Shown: positions 32,807 through 42,225, counted from the first letter of the stretch. The stretch is 64,000 bases of DNA from Ammoniphilus sp. CFH 90114 (GCF_004123195.1 NZ_SDLI01000004.1:186001-250000); one strand, 5' to 3'. A program made the numbers and translations. The notes: generated by a model not told the origin, from the letters alone.

Positions 32807-32950
32807 TTACACATAATATCTATCGTTATCCATTTGTCTTTTTTCAAGTTCTCTCTCCAGCTGATCACTGAGCCTTTCATCCTTAGATCTTTGTGACTTA
32901 CCCTTTCTCTTAAAACCAAACCATTGAATCAAAATGACCATTAGCTTCAT
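32807..32950 (-). CDS. 47-residue basic protein, unknown
   Basis: MKLMVILIQWFGF start, then a highly charged segment (KRKGKSQRSKDERLSDQLERELEKR). GGAGG lies nine bases before the ATG and a terminator abuts the stop, which supports a real gene. The N-terminal ten residues are hydrophobic and could act as a membrane-binding helix. No family recognised. Confidence 0.6.
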   Translation of the reverse strand: MKLMVILIQWFGFKRKGKSQRSKDERLSDQLERELEKRQMDNDRYYV

Positions 32951-33185
32951 ATCCTATCCCCTCCTTGGAAATAGGATATGATAAATCAAGCAACAATTCT
33001 AACGATTGTTTTTCATCATTTTCATCGAAAATAACGATCGATATGCTATTCTAACACAATAAGAACCGTAGCTATGGTTTCGCAGTAGGATATAACAAAT
33101 TCTTCACAGTACATAGTGACGACAAGACACAAGTAATGGTACTATCAAGAGGAAAAGGATTCCATTACGTTAGGGGGAAAACATG

Positions 33186-33956
33186 ATGTCTTTTTTTGAC
33201 AAGGTCAAAGCTAGTATAGGAATTGGCGCTGCTAAAGTAGATGCGAAACTAGATAAGAACACTTATACTGCCGGTGAAAATCTCACAGGGACTCTTTTGA
33301 TCCAGGGCGGAAACATCGACCAAGAGATCAATGGAATAGATCTTCGTTTAGTAACTGAAGTCATCAAGGAAGTGGATGACAAAAAGGTTAAGCAGAATGT
33401 TTCATTTATGTCCCATAGAGCTGTATCTGGATTTACCATTGCAAGAGGGGAACGCAAAGATTTGTCCTTCTCTTTCCCAATCCCTATGGACACCCCTATT
33501 ACCATTGGCAACAGCAAAATCTGGCTTCAAACCGCTATGGATATCTCTTTAGCAATGGACCCAACTGATCGAGATTTTGTTACCATTCGACCTCATGAAG
33601 CTGTTCAAACAGTATTGGAAGCAACACAATCTCTTGGTTTCACGTTGAGAAAAGCAGAAAATCTTCCATTTGGCCGAAGTTCAATAGGCTTAATTCAAGA
33701 GTTTGAATTTGTACCAACCAGCGGAGCATTCAGGGGAAAGTTAGATGAAATCGAATTGGTCTTTTTTGTACAAAGAGACGGTATACGTGTCATGATGGAA
33801 ATCGATCGGAAGGCTCGAGGGCTTGTATCGTTCCTTGCTGAAAGTTTAGATCTAGATGAGTCTAAGGTCTCCATATTTCTTCCGTTCCAGGAAGTGAATC
33901 GTGGGGTTCAAGCTACGGCCTCTCGCCTTCACGGAGTCATTAGCTCTTATTGTTGA
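33186..33956 (+). CDS. spo0M: Sporulation-control protein Spo0M
   Basis: A 256-residue arrestin-like protein. It begins MSFFDKVKASIGIGAAKVDAK and has YTAGENLTG (near 30), both typical of Spo0M. In B. subtilis it affects sporulation and cytoskeletal behaviour. The second of two adjacent ATGs gives the family's MSFF start. A terminator follows at once. Confidence 0.93.
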   Translation: MSFFDKVKASIGIGAAKVDAKLDKNTYTAGENLTGTLLIQGGNIDQEINGIDLRLVTEVIKEVDDKKVKQNVSFMSHRAVSGFTIARGERKDLSFSFPIPMDTPITIGNSKIWLQTAMDISLAMDPTDRDFVTIRPHEAVQTVLEATQSLGFTLRKAENLPFGRSSIGLIQEFEFVPTSGAFRGKLDEIELVFFVQRDGIRVMMEIDRKARGLVSFLAESLDLDESKVSIFLPFQEVNRGVQATASRLHGVISSYC

Positions 33957-33961
33957 TTCTT

Positions 33962-33998
33962 GCAACAGCCACCTCTTAATGGAGATGGCTGTTGTTTT
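33962..33998 (+). terminator. Terminator of spo0M
   Basis: CAACAGCCA..CTC pairs with GAG..TGGCTGTTG, followed by TTTT. Confidence 0.9.
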
Positions 33999-34103
33999 AG
34001 TATGTCACCTTTATTCGCATACAAACTTTTCGAATCCCAGATGTGAATTTTTTCTAGATGACGAGGAAATTGGTTTCTGATAGGATAATCTTAGAGGTTA
34101 TTT

Positions 34104-34118
34104 TGATAATGATTATCA
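34104..34118 (+). promoter_or_regulatory. Fur box
   Basis: TGATAATGATTATCA is a perfect 7-1-7 inverted repeat matching the Bacillus Fur consensus. It lies 26 bases before the start of the DUF1450-like gene, so it would block transcription in iron-replete cells. Confidence 0.85.
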
Positions 34119-34143
34119 GTTTGATTGAGGGGTGTTAAGGGCC

Positions 34144-34386
34144 ATGCAGAAACTATCCTTTTGTAAAAAGAATGCTTCTGAAACTAAGAAATTGTATAAA
34201 ACCTTAAAATCCATATATAAAGGAGTCAATATTAAACGCAAGGATTGCCTTGGAAAATGTAAAACTTGCAAAAAAGAACCTTTCGCCCAACTAGATGGTA
34301 AGACCATTGCCTGTGACAGTGTTGAAGATCTCTACGATTACATTAACCGTCGCATACTTAAAGAATGGAAAGAGTCCCTCCGTTAA
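34144..34386 (+). CDS. DUF1450-like small cysteine protein, iron-regulated
   Basis: An 80-residue thioredoxin-like small protein: FCKKNASETKKLY near the N-terminus, then DCLGKCKTCKKEPFAQLDGK (near 35-54), where DUF1450/YuzB proteins have CLGYCxxC followed by PFALVNG. The cysteines would suit a 2Fe-2S or zinc site. ATG 34144 gives the family-like start; a GTG at 34132 lies on the ribosome site. The Fur box upstream implies a role in iron starvation. A relative lies at 62990. Confidence 0.75.
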   Translation: MQKLSFCKKNASETKKLYKTLKSIYKGVNIKRKDCLGKCKTCKKEPFAQLDGKTIACDSVEDLYDYINRRILKEWKESLR

Positions 34387-34439
34387 TCCAAATAATACCG
34401 TACTTTCTTTACATCAATGTAATATAATTCTCGAATCTT

Positions 34440-35852
34440 TTACTTTTTTATCATCTGATAGGCATTTAAGGCTCTTTCCCTCGCATACAAGTGATCAATG
34501 ATAGGTAAAGGATAGGTGTTTCCTAACTCAATCCCTGCTGCTTGCAAAACTTGCTGAGGAGCCGTCCATGGGCGATGGATATATTCACTAGGTAAACCTT
34601 CAAGTTCAGGGACCCATCTGCGTATGTAATCCCCATTGCGATCAAACTTCTCCCCTTGTGTAATAGGATTAAAAACCCGGAAGTAAGGGGATGCATCGAA
34701 TCCACAGCCCGCAACCCACTGCCACCCCATCGTATTATTAGCTATATCCATATCAAGTAATGTTTCTTCAAACCAGTTAGCTCCCTTTTTCCATGGAATG
34801 AGGAGATGCTTGACAAGAAAAGAGGAGGCAATCATCCGAACCCTATTATGCATCCACCCTGTTTCCCACAACTCCCTCATACCAGCATCTACAAATGGAT
34901 AACCGGTTTGTCCTTGCTTCCACTGCTTAAAGGCTTCCTCATCCTCTTCCCATGGAAAGGACAAAAATTCCGCCCGTAGAGGAGAATTCGTAATACGAGG
35001 AAAATATTGTAATTGGCAATAAGCGAAATCTCTCCAAACCAACTGTCTAAGGAAGGCTTCAACATGCTCCTGATTTTCACTAATGTCGCTGATTTCCTTG
35101 AGGTTATGCCATATCCATCTTGGACTCAACTCTCCCCACGCAAGGTGCGGAGATAATCCTGAAGCGTGAGAGGAGAATGGAAAATCTCTTTTCGTTGAAT
35201 AGCCATCCAATCTCCCTTCAGCGAATTCCTTCCATCGAAGCATAGCTCCATTTTCCCCGGGTGTCCAATACGAAGAAAATTTATTATACCATTTGACTTT
35301 AGGCAATAGACCTAACTCTTCCAACGAAACGGTTTCTACATTTCCCTGAAAGGTTGGGATTTTGCCAGGACTCGGAAGTGGAACAGTTACATCCCTTCTC
35401 CTCGATTGCTTCCAAAATGGAGTAAATACCTTATAAGGCTGTTGTTGTTGCGTCAAAATAGAGTTGGGTTCAAACAACAAGTGGGCATGAAAGCTCCGAA
35501 CCTCAACATATTCCCGCAATGCTTGCTTTATTTGTTTATCTTCATCACTTATCGTCGGTTCATACCTTTGGGTAAAATATAGGGCATCAGCGTTCGTCTC
35601 TCTCAGTATTTCCTTTAGAACCACAAGACTCGAACCTTGTCTCAGGATCAGCCTCGACCCCAATTTTTGGAGGGTCTGTTCTAGTTGAGCAAGGGATTGA
35701 TGTAGCCACCAAGAAGTAGCCTGCTCTGACATACAATCTTCCCAGATAAAAACAGGTAGAACCACTCCCCGCTGCACGGCTTCCCATAACGCCGGGTTGT
35801 CATGGATGCGAAGATCCCTTCGAAACCAAACAATTGTTGTCTTTTCCTTCAT
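34440..35852 (-). CDS. phrB: Deoxyribodipyrimidine photolyase
   Basis: A 470-residue class I photolyase: N-terminal antenna domain (VWFRRDLRIHDNPAL at 9-23) and C-terminal FAD domain with GYPFVDAGMRELWETGWMHNR (split about 330-350), DMDIANNTMGWQWVAGCGFDASPYFRVFNP (about 372-401). Tryptophans of the electron-transfer chain are present. It repairs cyclobutane pyrimidine dimers with blue light. It stands alone. Confidence 0.95.
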   Translation of the reverse strand: MKEKTTIVWFRRDLRIHDNPALWEAVQRGVVLPVFIWEDCMSEQATSWWLHQSLAQLEQTLQKLGSRLILRQGSSLVVLKEILRETNADALYFTQRYEPTISDEDKQIKQALREYVEVRSFHAHLLFEPNSILTQQQQPYKVFTPFWKQSRRRDVTVPLPSPGKIPTFQGNVETVSLEELGLLPKVKWYNKFSSYWTPGENGAMLRWKEFAEGRLDGYSTKRDFPFSSHASGLSPHLAWGELSPRWIWHNLKEISDISENQEHVEAFLRQLVWRDFAYCQLQYFPRITNSPLRAEFLSFPWEEDEEAFKQWKQGQTGYPFVDAGMRELWETGWMHNRVRMIASSFLVKHLLIPWKKGANWFEETLLDMDIANNTMGWQWVAGCGFDASPYFRVFNPITQGEKFDRNGDYIRRWVPELEGLPSEYIHRPWTAPQQVLQAAGIELGNTYPLPIIDHLYARERALNAYQMIKK

Positions 35853-35930
35853 GTAAGTTCACCTCTTTCTATCTGGAAATGTCGTTAGGCTAAGCCGGTC
35901 TTTGCTTCTAATTCTAGCATATCAAAAAAA

Positions 35931-35991
35931 GTGATATCCATCACGGAAATCAGTCTCCTTTCGTCTTACAATAAAGATGTAAAAGACATCT
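35931..35991 (+). promoter_or_regulatory. FNR-type promoter and overlapping palindromic operator of ric
   Basis: GTGATATCCATCAC (35931-35944) is an FNR-like inverted repeat (GTGA-N6-TCAC). TACAAT at 35967-35972 is a good -10; a start at 35979 puts the box centre at -41.5. A perfect inverted repeat AGATGT-N5-ACATCT (35975-35991) covers the start point; its half-site resembles NsrR sites (AAGATGYA), so a nitric-oxide-sensing repressor is a candidate. Confidence 0.7.
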
Positions 35992-36010
35992 AAATTAAGG
36001 GGGATAAGAC

Positions 36011-36712
36011 ATGTTACGATTTGATCGTGCAACCCATACTGGAGAGATCGTTATACAAGTGCCTCAAGCCAGTTCTATCTTAAAGAAGTATCGAATTGAC
36101 TTCTGCTGCGGGGGCAATCGTCCGATAGGCCAAGTGTTGGATGAGAAAAATCTCAATAGTGAGGATATCCTTGAACAACTAAATACGCTAGCTTTAGTAA
36201 GCCAGGCTCCACAAGAGGATAAAGATTGGACACAAGCTTCCTACCATGAAACAATCAACCATATTCTTCAAACCCATCACACCTATCTCTCCCAGCAACT
36301 TCCGGAGATTAGTCCCTATGTTACTAAGATTTTGCGTGTCCATGGCTCCGATCGACCAGAGCTCGAAGAACTGCATACCCTATTCCATAAATTGAAGAAA
36401 GAGTTGGAGGATCATACAAAGAAAGAGGAAGAACTCATCTTCCCAGCCATCCTTGAATATGAAAGTAGTCCAACTCCTGAACGTTTAGCCAAGCTTCGCG
36501 ATGGAATCTATGAATTGGAAAATGAACATGAGGGTGCTGGCCACATTCTGTTTAGAATGCGAGAGATCACCAAGGACTATACTCCTCCAGAGGGAGCTTG
36601 CATGACTTATCAGCTTACATTTAAGAAACTTGAGGAGCTAGAGACGGATACTTTCGCCCATGTTCATCTAGAAAATTACATCCTCTTTCCACGTGTACTT
36701 AACGCAAAATAA
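36011..36712 (+). CDS. ric: Iron-sulfur cluster repair di-iron protein (ScdA/YtfE/RIC)
   Basis: A 233-residue protein. The N-terminal domain has the IDFCCGGNRP motif (near 29) of the ScdA N-domain. The C-terminal hemerythrin-like bundle supplies histidines and glutamates: HHTYL (near 86), HTLF and DHTKKEEELIFP (near 137), NEHEGAGHILF (near 175) and HVHLENYILFPR (near 217). RIC repairs Fe-S clusters after nitrosative or oxidative damage and is usually induced by NO and low oxygen, which fits the FNR-type and NsrR-like sites upstream. Confidence 0.95.
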   Translation: MLRFDRATHTGEIVIQVPQASSILKKYRIDFCCGGNRPIGQVLDEKNLNSEDILEQLNTLALVSQAPQEDKDWTQASYHETINHILQTHHTYLSQQLPEISPYVTKILRVHGSDRPELEELHTLFHKLKKELEDHTKKEEELIFPAILEYESSPTPERLAKLRDGIYELENEHEGAGHILFRMREITKDYTPPEGACMTYQLTFKKLEELETDTFAHVHLENYILFPRVLNAK

Positions 36713-36726
36713 AGCATAGAGCTCAA

Positions 36727-36754
36727 TCCATAAGAATGACGGATTGAGCTTTTA
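36727..36754. terminator. Bidirectional terminator between ric and the chemoreceptor gene
   Basis: GAGCTCAATCC/GGATTGAGCTT-type stem around ATAAGAATGAC, with TTTT on the plus side. Confidence 0.75.
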
Positions 36755-36760
36755 CTATGC

Positions 36761-38461
36761 CTACACCTTATACGTTTTGATTAATACCTGTAATTCTTCC
36801 GCCATACTGGATAAAGAATGAGCAGAACTTGAAATTTCCTCTAAGAAGACTAATTGTTCTTCCGTTGCAGCAGAGACTTCCTGTGTCCCCGATGCTGTGA
36901 TTGCCACACCGTTGTCTATGGACTGCATAGCTTGAACAATAAGTTCTGCACCGCTTGCCATTTGTTGTACCGCAGCAGAAACCTCCTGGATTTGCATCGT
37001 AACCTCATCAATAGAGGCTCGAATCTGACCGAAGGATTCTCCAGCCGTGTGGACTACCCCTATGCCGGTTTCTACTTCTTTTATCGCCAATTCCATTGAA
37101 TGAACAGCCTTCTGTGTTTCCTCTTGGATAGCAAAGATTAGCTGAGAGATTTGCGTCGCTGAAGTGGCGGATTGCTCAGCAAGCTTGCGAACCTCACTGG
37201 CTACCACGGCAAAACCACGTCCTTGTTCCCCTGCTCTTGCTGCTTCAATAGCTGCATTAAGTGCTAAAAGATTGGTCTGAGCAGAGATCCCACCAATCAC
37301 TTTAATAATCTCGCCAATCTCTTCCGAACGAGCCCCTAACCCTTTTACCACGTCCGCTAATCCATTTACGGTTTGATGAATGGAATGCATCTGTTGCTCT
37401 GCCACCTCGATCGCTTGGCCCCCTTCGGAGGCTTTTCCAGAAGCATCCAAGGCAGTTACCGAGACTGAATGTGTCCGATTAGCCATTTCCTTAACACCTT
37501 TAGACATATCTCTTACCGTATTCGTGGTTTCATCCACATACCCTACTTGATTATCTACACTGCTTGCAACGCTTCTCATCGTGTCAGCAATTTGTTTTGT
37601 AGCATGATGAGTTTGCTCCGCTCTCGATAACAATACTCCAGAAGAAGTGGTGACCTGTTCCGAGCTTGAATGAACTTTCTGAATGAGCACGCGGACATGG
37701 TGAGCCATGAGGTTTAAGGTCATCGCTAAATCCCCAATTTCATCCTTGTTGTTCGTATGTACATCTTTAATGGACAAATCTCCATCCGCAATTTTCTTCG
37801 CATACTCGATTAAATCACTAATCGGTTTTGTTCTTCTTCGAATGAGCCAGATCGTAATGATCGAAGCAAGGGTCATCGGGAATAACCCCATAACGAAAGT
37901 GCCCATTACCGATTCCCATGTCCTAGCGGTAATGATATCCGCATTAAAATCAATCGCGTTTAAAGCCAATATCTCTTTACTTGGATCATGATCTTGAAAA
38001 ATAGGGGCGTACCCCGTCACTCGTTTCATTCCGCCAAACTCGTAAACAGGGGAATAATGAGGATGCCCCGTTTCTTTCATTTTATTCAACACTTCTTGAT
38101 CAATATAAAACGAATCGCCCGCTTTAAAACCTTGACTCTGTAGATTGGCATCTGCAGCTAGCACAGTCCCGTCAAGGAGGAGAATATAATGCGCTTCAAA
38201 AAGACTTTTATGGTCCGTTGTCCAATTAAGTGTGTTTTGCAAGGCTATTAATTTTTCTTCGTTCCCTTTAACAATCTCCTCTATATCGTTTGGTTTAACT
38301 AAACCGGTGGTAATATTAGCACAGCCAACCGCCTCAATTCCTGCTGCTTCATAAGTCTTCTTGTAACTAACCCAGTAGTTGGATAAGGAAGATATGATCA
38401 TCGAAGCAAATATGACAACAATAATAATAACCCCTAACTGCCAAGTAATCGTCCTTCTCAC
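36761..38461 (-). CDS. Methyl-accepting chemotaxis protein
   Basis: A 566-residue receptor: transmembrane helix 1 (about 8-28), extracellular Cache-like sensor (about 35-185), helix 2 (about 188-208), HAMP (about 210-262) and signalling domain with the hairpin tip [23 protein letters not shown] (around 395) and [22 protein letters not shown]. The sensor's ligand is unknown. It starts GTG with GGGAGG ten bases upstream. An FNR-like site upstream suggests a role in taxis under low oxygen. Confidence 0.93.
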   Translation of the reverse strand: MRRTITWQLGVIIIVVIFASMIISSLSNYWVSYKKTYEAAGIEAVGCANITTGLVKPNDIEEIVKGNEEKLIALQNTLNWTTDHKSLFEAHYILLLDGTVLAADANLQSQGFKAGDSFYIDQEVLNKMKETGHPHYSPVYEFGGMKRVTGYAPIFQDHDPSKEILALNAIDFNADIITARTWESVMGTFVMGLFPMTLASIITIWLIRRRTKPISDLIEYAKKIADGDLSIKDVHTNNKDEIGDLAMTLNLMAHHVRVLIQKVHSSSEQVTTSSGVLLSRAEQTHHATKQIADTMRSVASSVDNQVGYVDETTNTVRDMSKGVKEMANRTHSVSVTALDASGKASEGGQAIEVAEQQMHSIHQTVNGLADVVKGLGARSEEIGEIIKVIGGISAQTNLLALNAAIEAARAGEQGRGFAVVASEVRKLAEQSATSATQISQLIFAIQEETQKAVHSMELAIKEVETGIGVVHTAGESFGQIRASIDEVTMQIQEVSAAVQQMASGAELIVQAMQSIDNGVAITASGTQEVSAATEEQLVFLEEISSSAHSLSSMAEELQVLIKTYKV

Positions 38462-38490
38462 GGTTTCCAGCCCTCCCCTTTTCTATCTAT

Positions 38491-38540
38491 TATCTGAACC
38501 TTATCACTTGTTTCGAATTTTGACAGTGATATAGGTCACT
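38491..38540 (-). promoter_or_regulatory. Possible FNR-type promoter of the chemoreceptor gene
   Basis: AGTGA-N6-TCACT lies at 38525-38540. On the minus strand TAAGGT at 38498-38503 fits a weak -10 (TAnnnT), with the box centre at -41.5 for a start at 38491. Weaker than the other three FNR promoters. Confidence 0.5.
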
Positions 38541-38577
38541 ATCCGCTGATGCTTTGTGTAAATAACATCACACCTAA

Positions 38578-38632
38578 AAAAAAAGAGTGACTATATCCGC
38601 TGGATGCGGTATAAAGTCACTCTTTTTTCACT
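38578..38632. terminator. Bidirectional terminator
   Basis: AAAAAAGAGTGACT pairs with AGTCACTCTTTTTT; an inner TAT..CCGC/GCGG..ATA extends the stem. It ends the reductase gene on the minus strand. Confidence 0.9.
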
Positions 38633-38638
38633 TACCTT

Positions 38639-39811
38639 TTAATACACGTCACGTTGGTAGCGTCCTTTTTCTTGAATATCATTTAGATAGGCTTCAGCTG
38701 CATCACGCGTCATCGCACCTTCTTTTTCAATAATGTCGATGAGTGTATTATGAACGTCTTTGGCCATATATTGCTTGTCTCCACAAACATAGAAGTAAGC
38801 TCCATTTTCTAACCAATTAAACAGTTCTTTGCTATTTTCAAGCATTTTGTGTTGTACATATACCTTCTGTTCCGTATCACGAGAGAATGCTGTTTCCAAT
38901 CTTGTCAGGACACCATTTTGCTGGTACTGTTGCAGCTCGTCCTGGTAAAGAAAATCAGTTGCGGATTTTTGGTCACCAAAGAATAGCCATGATTTACCGG
39001 ATGCTTTAGTAACCGCACGTTCCTGGATAAAGGAACGGAATGGCGCAATGCCTGTCCCTGGCCCAACCATGATAATATCTTTATCAAGAGATTCGGGCAG
39101 ATGGAAGTGTTTGTTAGGCTGTATAAATACTGGCAGCGTGTCGCCTTCATCAAGACGTTCAGCACATAAAACGGAACAAACCCCTTTACGTAAGCGACCA
39201 TGCGCTTCGTAACGAACAGCTCCAATCGTTAGATGCACTTCCTCAGGATTAGCCGCAATGCTACTCGCAATGGAATACAGACGTGGTGTCATCTTCCTTA
39301 ATAGGGAAACAATGTCTTGAGCAGAAGCGTTCCAAGGACCGAAATCACGCAACATATCAAGCAAGTCACGTCCTACGGTATACTCCTTCAGTTGATTTGC
39401 GTTTTCAACTAATAAAAGATTCTTCAGATCCTCGTTGACTGTGAACTCGGCTGCTTGCTGTAGAATCTTTTTCGATAACAACGTAATTTCAAAGTAGGAT
39501 GTTAACGCTTCCTTCAGTGGAAGTGTGTCTCCTTGCTTGTTAATTTCAACTAACGTTTCGTCATCCCACTTCATTTCCTCAAGAAGTAAAGCCACTAGTT
39601 GAGGATCATTGGAAGGGACAATACCTAAGGCATCACCAGGAATATAGGATAGGCCGGATCCTTCTAATGATAACTCGATGTGCCTGGTCTCTTTGCTAGA
39701 TCCTTCTCCGTTTAGGTTTACATTTTTGAGAACTTTAGCTTGAAATGGATTGGTCCTTGAAAATGTTGTTAGCCCCTTTTTGGCTTCAGTATGTTGCTCA
39801 GTAAGTTGCAT
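38639..39811 (-). CDS. CysJ-like FAD/NADPH reductase without flavodoxin domain
   Basis: A 390-residue protein: FAD-binding domain with LSYIPGDALGIVPSN (near 55), RLYSIASS (near 180, FAD pyrophosphate), and NADP domain GPGTGIAPFRSFIQER (near 263) and YVCGDKQYMAKDVH (near 345), ending KGRYQRDVY as in CysJ. The N-terminal flavodoxin domain of CysJ and P450 reductases is absent; no flavodoxin or CysI gene is adjacent. It could reduce a separate flavodoxin or hemoprotein. ATG 39811 with GGGGTG six bases upstream is preferred over an upstream start at 39889. Confidence 0.85.
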   Translation of the reverse strand: MQLTEQHTEAKKGLTTFSRTNPFQAKVLKNVNLNGEGSSKETRHIELSLEGSGLSYIPGDALGIVPSNDPQLVALLLEEMKWDDETLVEINKQGDTLPLKEALTSYFEITLLSKKILQQAAEFTVNEDLKNLLLVENANQLKEYTVGRDLLDMLRDFGPWNASAQDIVSLLRKMTPRLYSIASSIAANPEEVHLTIGAVRYEAHGRLRKGVCSVLCAERLDEGDTLPVFIQPNKHFHLPESLDKDIIMVGPGTGIAPFRSFIQERAVTKASGKSWLFFGDQKSATDFLYQDELQQYQQNGVLTRLETAFSRDTEQKVYVQHKMLENSKELFNWLENGAYFYVCGDKQYMAKDVHNTLIDIIEKEGAMTRDAAEAYLNDIQEKGRYQRDVY

Positions 39812-39985
39812 ACTCTTCACCCCATAATGTTTATATAATCTTAGGATAACACGGGATGAGAAAATCAGATATGTTTTTTTTACAAACATTTAATAATAGG
39901 TAAACTGTCTTATTAAAATTCCCCTGAATTAAAGTTATTTATACCTCAACGGACCATTCCTCCGATTTTCCCGATTAAACTAAAA

Positions 39986-40021
39986 AAGGTAACCCCATAA
40001 ACTTGGGTGTGGGGTCACCTT
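39986..40021 (-). terminator. Terminator of the paiB operon
   Basis: AAGGTAACCCCA pairs with TGGGGTCACCTT around AAACTTGGG; six T follow on the minus strand. Confidence 0.85.
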
Positions 40022-40027
40022 CCTTTA

Positions 40028-40639
40028 TTATTCATTTCTATTCTTTTTCATTAGGTTAGCGATCTGAATGGAATTCTCATCCCCTTGACTATCTAGGGCT
40101 TCAATCACTCTATCTTGTCGCTCCCTCGAATGGTTCTGACTTAGTTTCCACTTTCCCTCTAGCTTCTCGATCTCAATTCGGAACCCTATAATTCCCTTCG
40201 ATAGGTTGGAGATAAAGGTTGAATCTACGCTGCTCATACTCCAGGGGTTAGGCATAGTTGATTCATAAACGTTCACGGAGTCGTCAAGAATGCGTCTCAG
40301 TTCCTCAGGATCTTCGATTAGTTCTAGCTTTCCATATGCATGAACAGCAACATAATTCCATGTTGGAACGGCTAGTGTGGTCTCATACCACGAAGGCGAA
40401 ATATACGTATGCGGACCGGAGAAAACGACTAGGACTTCATTTTCCCTACTATTCCAATGAGGATTGGCTTTCGCCATGTGTCCATACAAGCATCCTTCTT
40501 CCCGTTCTAACAATAAAGGGACATGGGTTGCGTAAGGGCCATTTTCCGTTTGCGAAAAAATGATAGCAAAGCTATTCTTCTCTATAAATTCGTATAACGA
40601 TTCCTTCTCCTTCACTTCAAAAGATGAAGGTATATACAT
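40028..40639 (-). CDS. FMN-binding PaiB-family protein
   Basis: A 203-residue flavin-split-barrel protein. MYIPSSFEVKE, ATHVPLLLEREEG (near 38), GHMAKANPHW (near 53) and VPTWNYVAVHAYGK (near 89) are hallmark PaiB segments. B. subtilis PaiB represses protease and sporulation genes, with activity linked to PaiA; no PaiA is here. It is the last gene of the MFS-tautomerase operon, 15 bases after the tautomerase. Confidence 0.88.
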   Translation of the reverse strand: MYIPSSFEVKEKESLYEFIEKNSFAIIFSQTENGPYATHVPLLLEREEGCLYGHMAKANPHWNSRENEVLVVFSGPHTYISPSWYETTLAVPTWNYVAVHAYGKLELIEDPEELRRILDDSVNVYESTMPNPWSMSSVDSTFISNLSKGIIGFRIEIEKLEGKWKLSQNHSRERQDRVIEALDSQGDENSIQIANLMKKNRNE

Positions 40640-40654
40640 GTTATCCTCTCCCTT

Positions 40655-40858
40655 TTACTTCCCTTGTTGCCTCCGTACGGTAACACTCTCGCCCCCAATT
40701 CCCCAATTATCTGTTTCCACTTCATCAATAACGACAACCGTCGTATTGGGGTTCTTACCTAGCACATCTACAAGTAGCTGGGTAACGCCTTTAATTAATT
40801 CCGCTTTTTTCTCAGGGGTTACATTTTCGTTTGTAATTTTAATGTTAACATATGGCAT
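40655..40858 (-). CDS. 4-oxalocrotonate tautomerase-family protein
   Basis: A 67-residue subunit. Start MPYVNIKITNE exposes Pro-1, the catalytic base of the family; this fixes ATG 40858 (GAGGT nine bases upstream) over a longer frame at 40873. PEKKAELIKGVTQLL follows. The physiological substrate is unknown. Confidence 0.9.
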   Translation of the reverse strand: MPYVNIKITNENVTPEKKAELIKGVTQLLVDVLGKNPNTTVVVIDEVETDNWGIGGESVTVRRQQGK

Positions 40859-40883
40859 AGCGTTTGACCTCATTTCGTTTATT

Positions 40884-42077
40884 TTATAAGTAATCTGTAC
40901 TCGTTAAGCGAACGGCTTTTTTCTCAAATTGAAGGCCTACCCATAATAGACTTGCCCCTACCGCTACCACTCCTGCTGCTCCAATTAAAACTTCATGGTA
41001 ACTCTGCGTAACGGAGGATAGAATGCCAGCAGCACTAGGTCCTATCATTTGCCCAAGAGCATAGAACGACGTAAGAATGCCAATAACCTTACTGCTGTTG
41101 GATGGGCTGATTTGCCTTGCTAACATAGTAGCTAGTGTCGTTATACCCATAAATGTAGCTCCAAATAATAATGCACCTACCGTAAAACCCATGGGTGATG
41201 ACCAATAAACAGGGACAACCATTCCTATAGACTGGAGAACCATAGCAAGCCCAAGCGAACGTACCCATCCTATCTTCCCTCCGAGCATGGACCACAACAT
41301 ACAAGAAGGAATGGCAGCTACTCCCACCCATATCCATACTCTTGTCGCATCACCATAAAATTCAGGAAGTCGATCAGCAAAGGACACGATGAACGTCCCG
41401 GTAACGATATATCCGAGTCCTTCGCACCCATATGCTGCAATCAACCAAGGAAGCCATTTCTTCGAAGGAAGCTTGAGCTTGACAAGAGAATCTTGTGTCA
41501 TGCTAGGTTCGGACGTCGTCCTCTCATCTCTTAGTAAAAACCAGACAAAGAGGAAGAGTACGACACCGGTTGCAGCCAGTCCCATCCAAGCACCCTTCCA
41601 TCCATATGAATGTTGTAACAGAGGAACAATGAGTCCAGTGTAACATATTCCCAGTCCAACCCCTCCATAGAATATACCGGACCAATTCATCTTCCCCCTT
41701 GAAGCCAACTGATCCATGACTATACCTGTTGCCAACACAAAGACGAAGGCACTCGCCATTCCAGATAAAAAGCGCCAGATAAACCATAACCAATAGGATG
41801 GATACAATCCCATGAACGCCGTGGTTAAGATGCTGAAAATTATACCCAGCTTTAAAAAAACAGCTCTACTTCTCCTTGACGTCATCCCTGCAAGCATCGC
41901 TCCTAGAAAGTAACCGGCATAGTTACTAGAAGCAAGATACCCCGCCACAGCGTTCGAGAACTCAACATCGTTTTGCATTAAGGGCAATAGAGGTGTGTAG
42001 GCAAATCTCCCGATCCCCATGGCAATGATTAGAGCGAATCCCCCTCCGATCAAGGCAAAAACAGGATGTCTCTCCAT
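40884..42077 (-). CDS. YbfB/YjiJ-family MFS transporter
   Basis: A 397-residue, 12-helix transporter. The N-terminal GGGFALIIAMGIGRFAYTPLLPLM (split near 12-35) and AGYLASSNYAGYFLGAM (near 47) are characteristic of YbfB/YjiJ members. It heads an operon with tautomerase and PaiB and is divergent from a LysR gene, its probable regulator. Confidence 0.9.
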   Translation of the reverse strand: MERHPVFALIGGGFALIIAMGIGRFAYTPLLPLMQNDVEFSNAVAGYLASSNYAGYFLGAMLAGMTSRRSRAVFLKLGIIFSILTTAFMGLYPSYWLWFIWRFLSGMASAFVFVLATGIVMDQLASRGKMNWSGIFYGGVGLGICYTGLIVPLLQHSYGWKGAWMGLAATGVVLFLFVWFLLRDERTTSEPSMTQDSLVKLKLPSKKWLPWLIAAYGCEGLGYIVTGTFIVSFADRLPEFYGDATRVWIWVGVAAIPSCMLWSMLGGKIGWVRSLGLAMVLQSIGMVVPVYWSSPMGFTVGALLFGATFMGITTLATMLARQISPSNSSKVIGILTSFYALGQMIGPSAAGILSSVTQSYHEVLIGAAGVVAVGASLLWVGLQFEKKAVRLTSTDYL

Positions 42078-42163
42078 TGATTCTCGTCACCTCCTTCACT
42101 CTTAGGTCTTCTTTATCATAATCTGATTTCACTATCTGGTAAAATACAGAAAAAAGATCTTTC

Positions 42164-42182
42164 CCATCTGAAAAAAAGATGG
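42164..42182. promoter_or_regulatory. Palindrome between divergent MFS and LysR genes
   Basis: CCATCT-N7-AGATGG lies in the 110-base divergent gap next to the LysR start. It may be an operator or part of the lysR leader; LysR boxes usually have a T-N11-A core, which this interval fits loosely. Confidence 0.4.
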
Positions 42183-42225
42183 CAAAATGAAAGAAAACGG
42201 CAATAACGAGAGAGGTGCATTTTTT

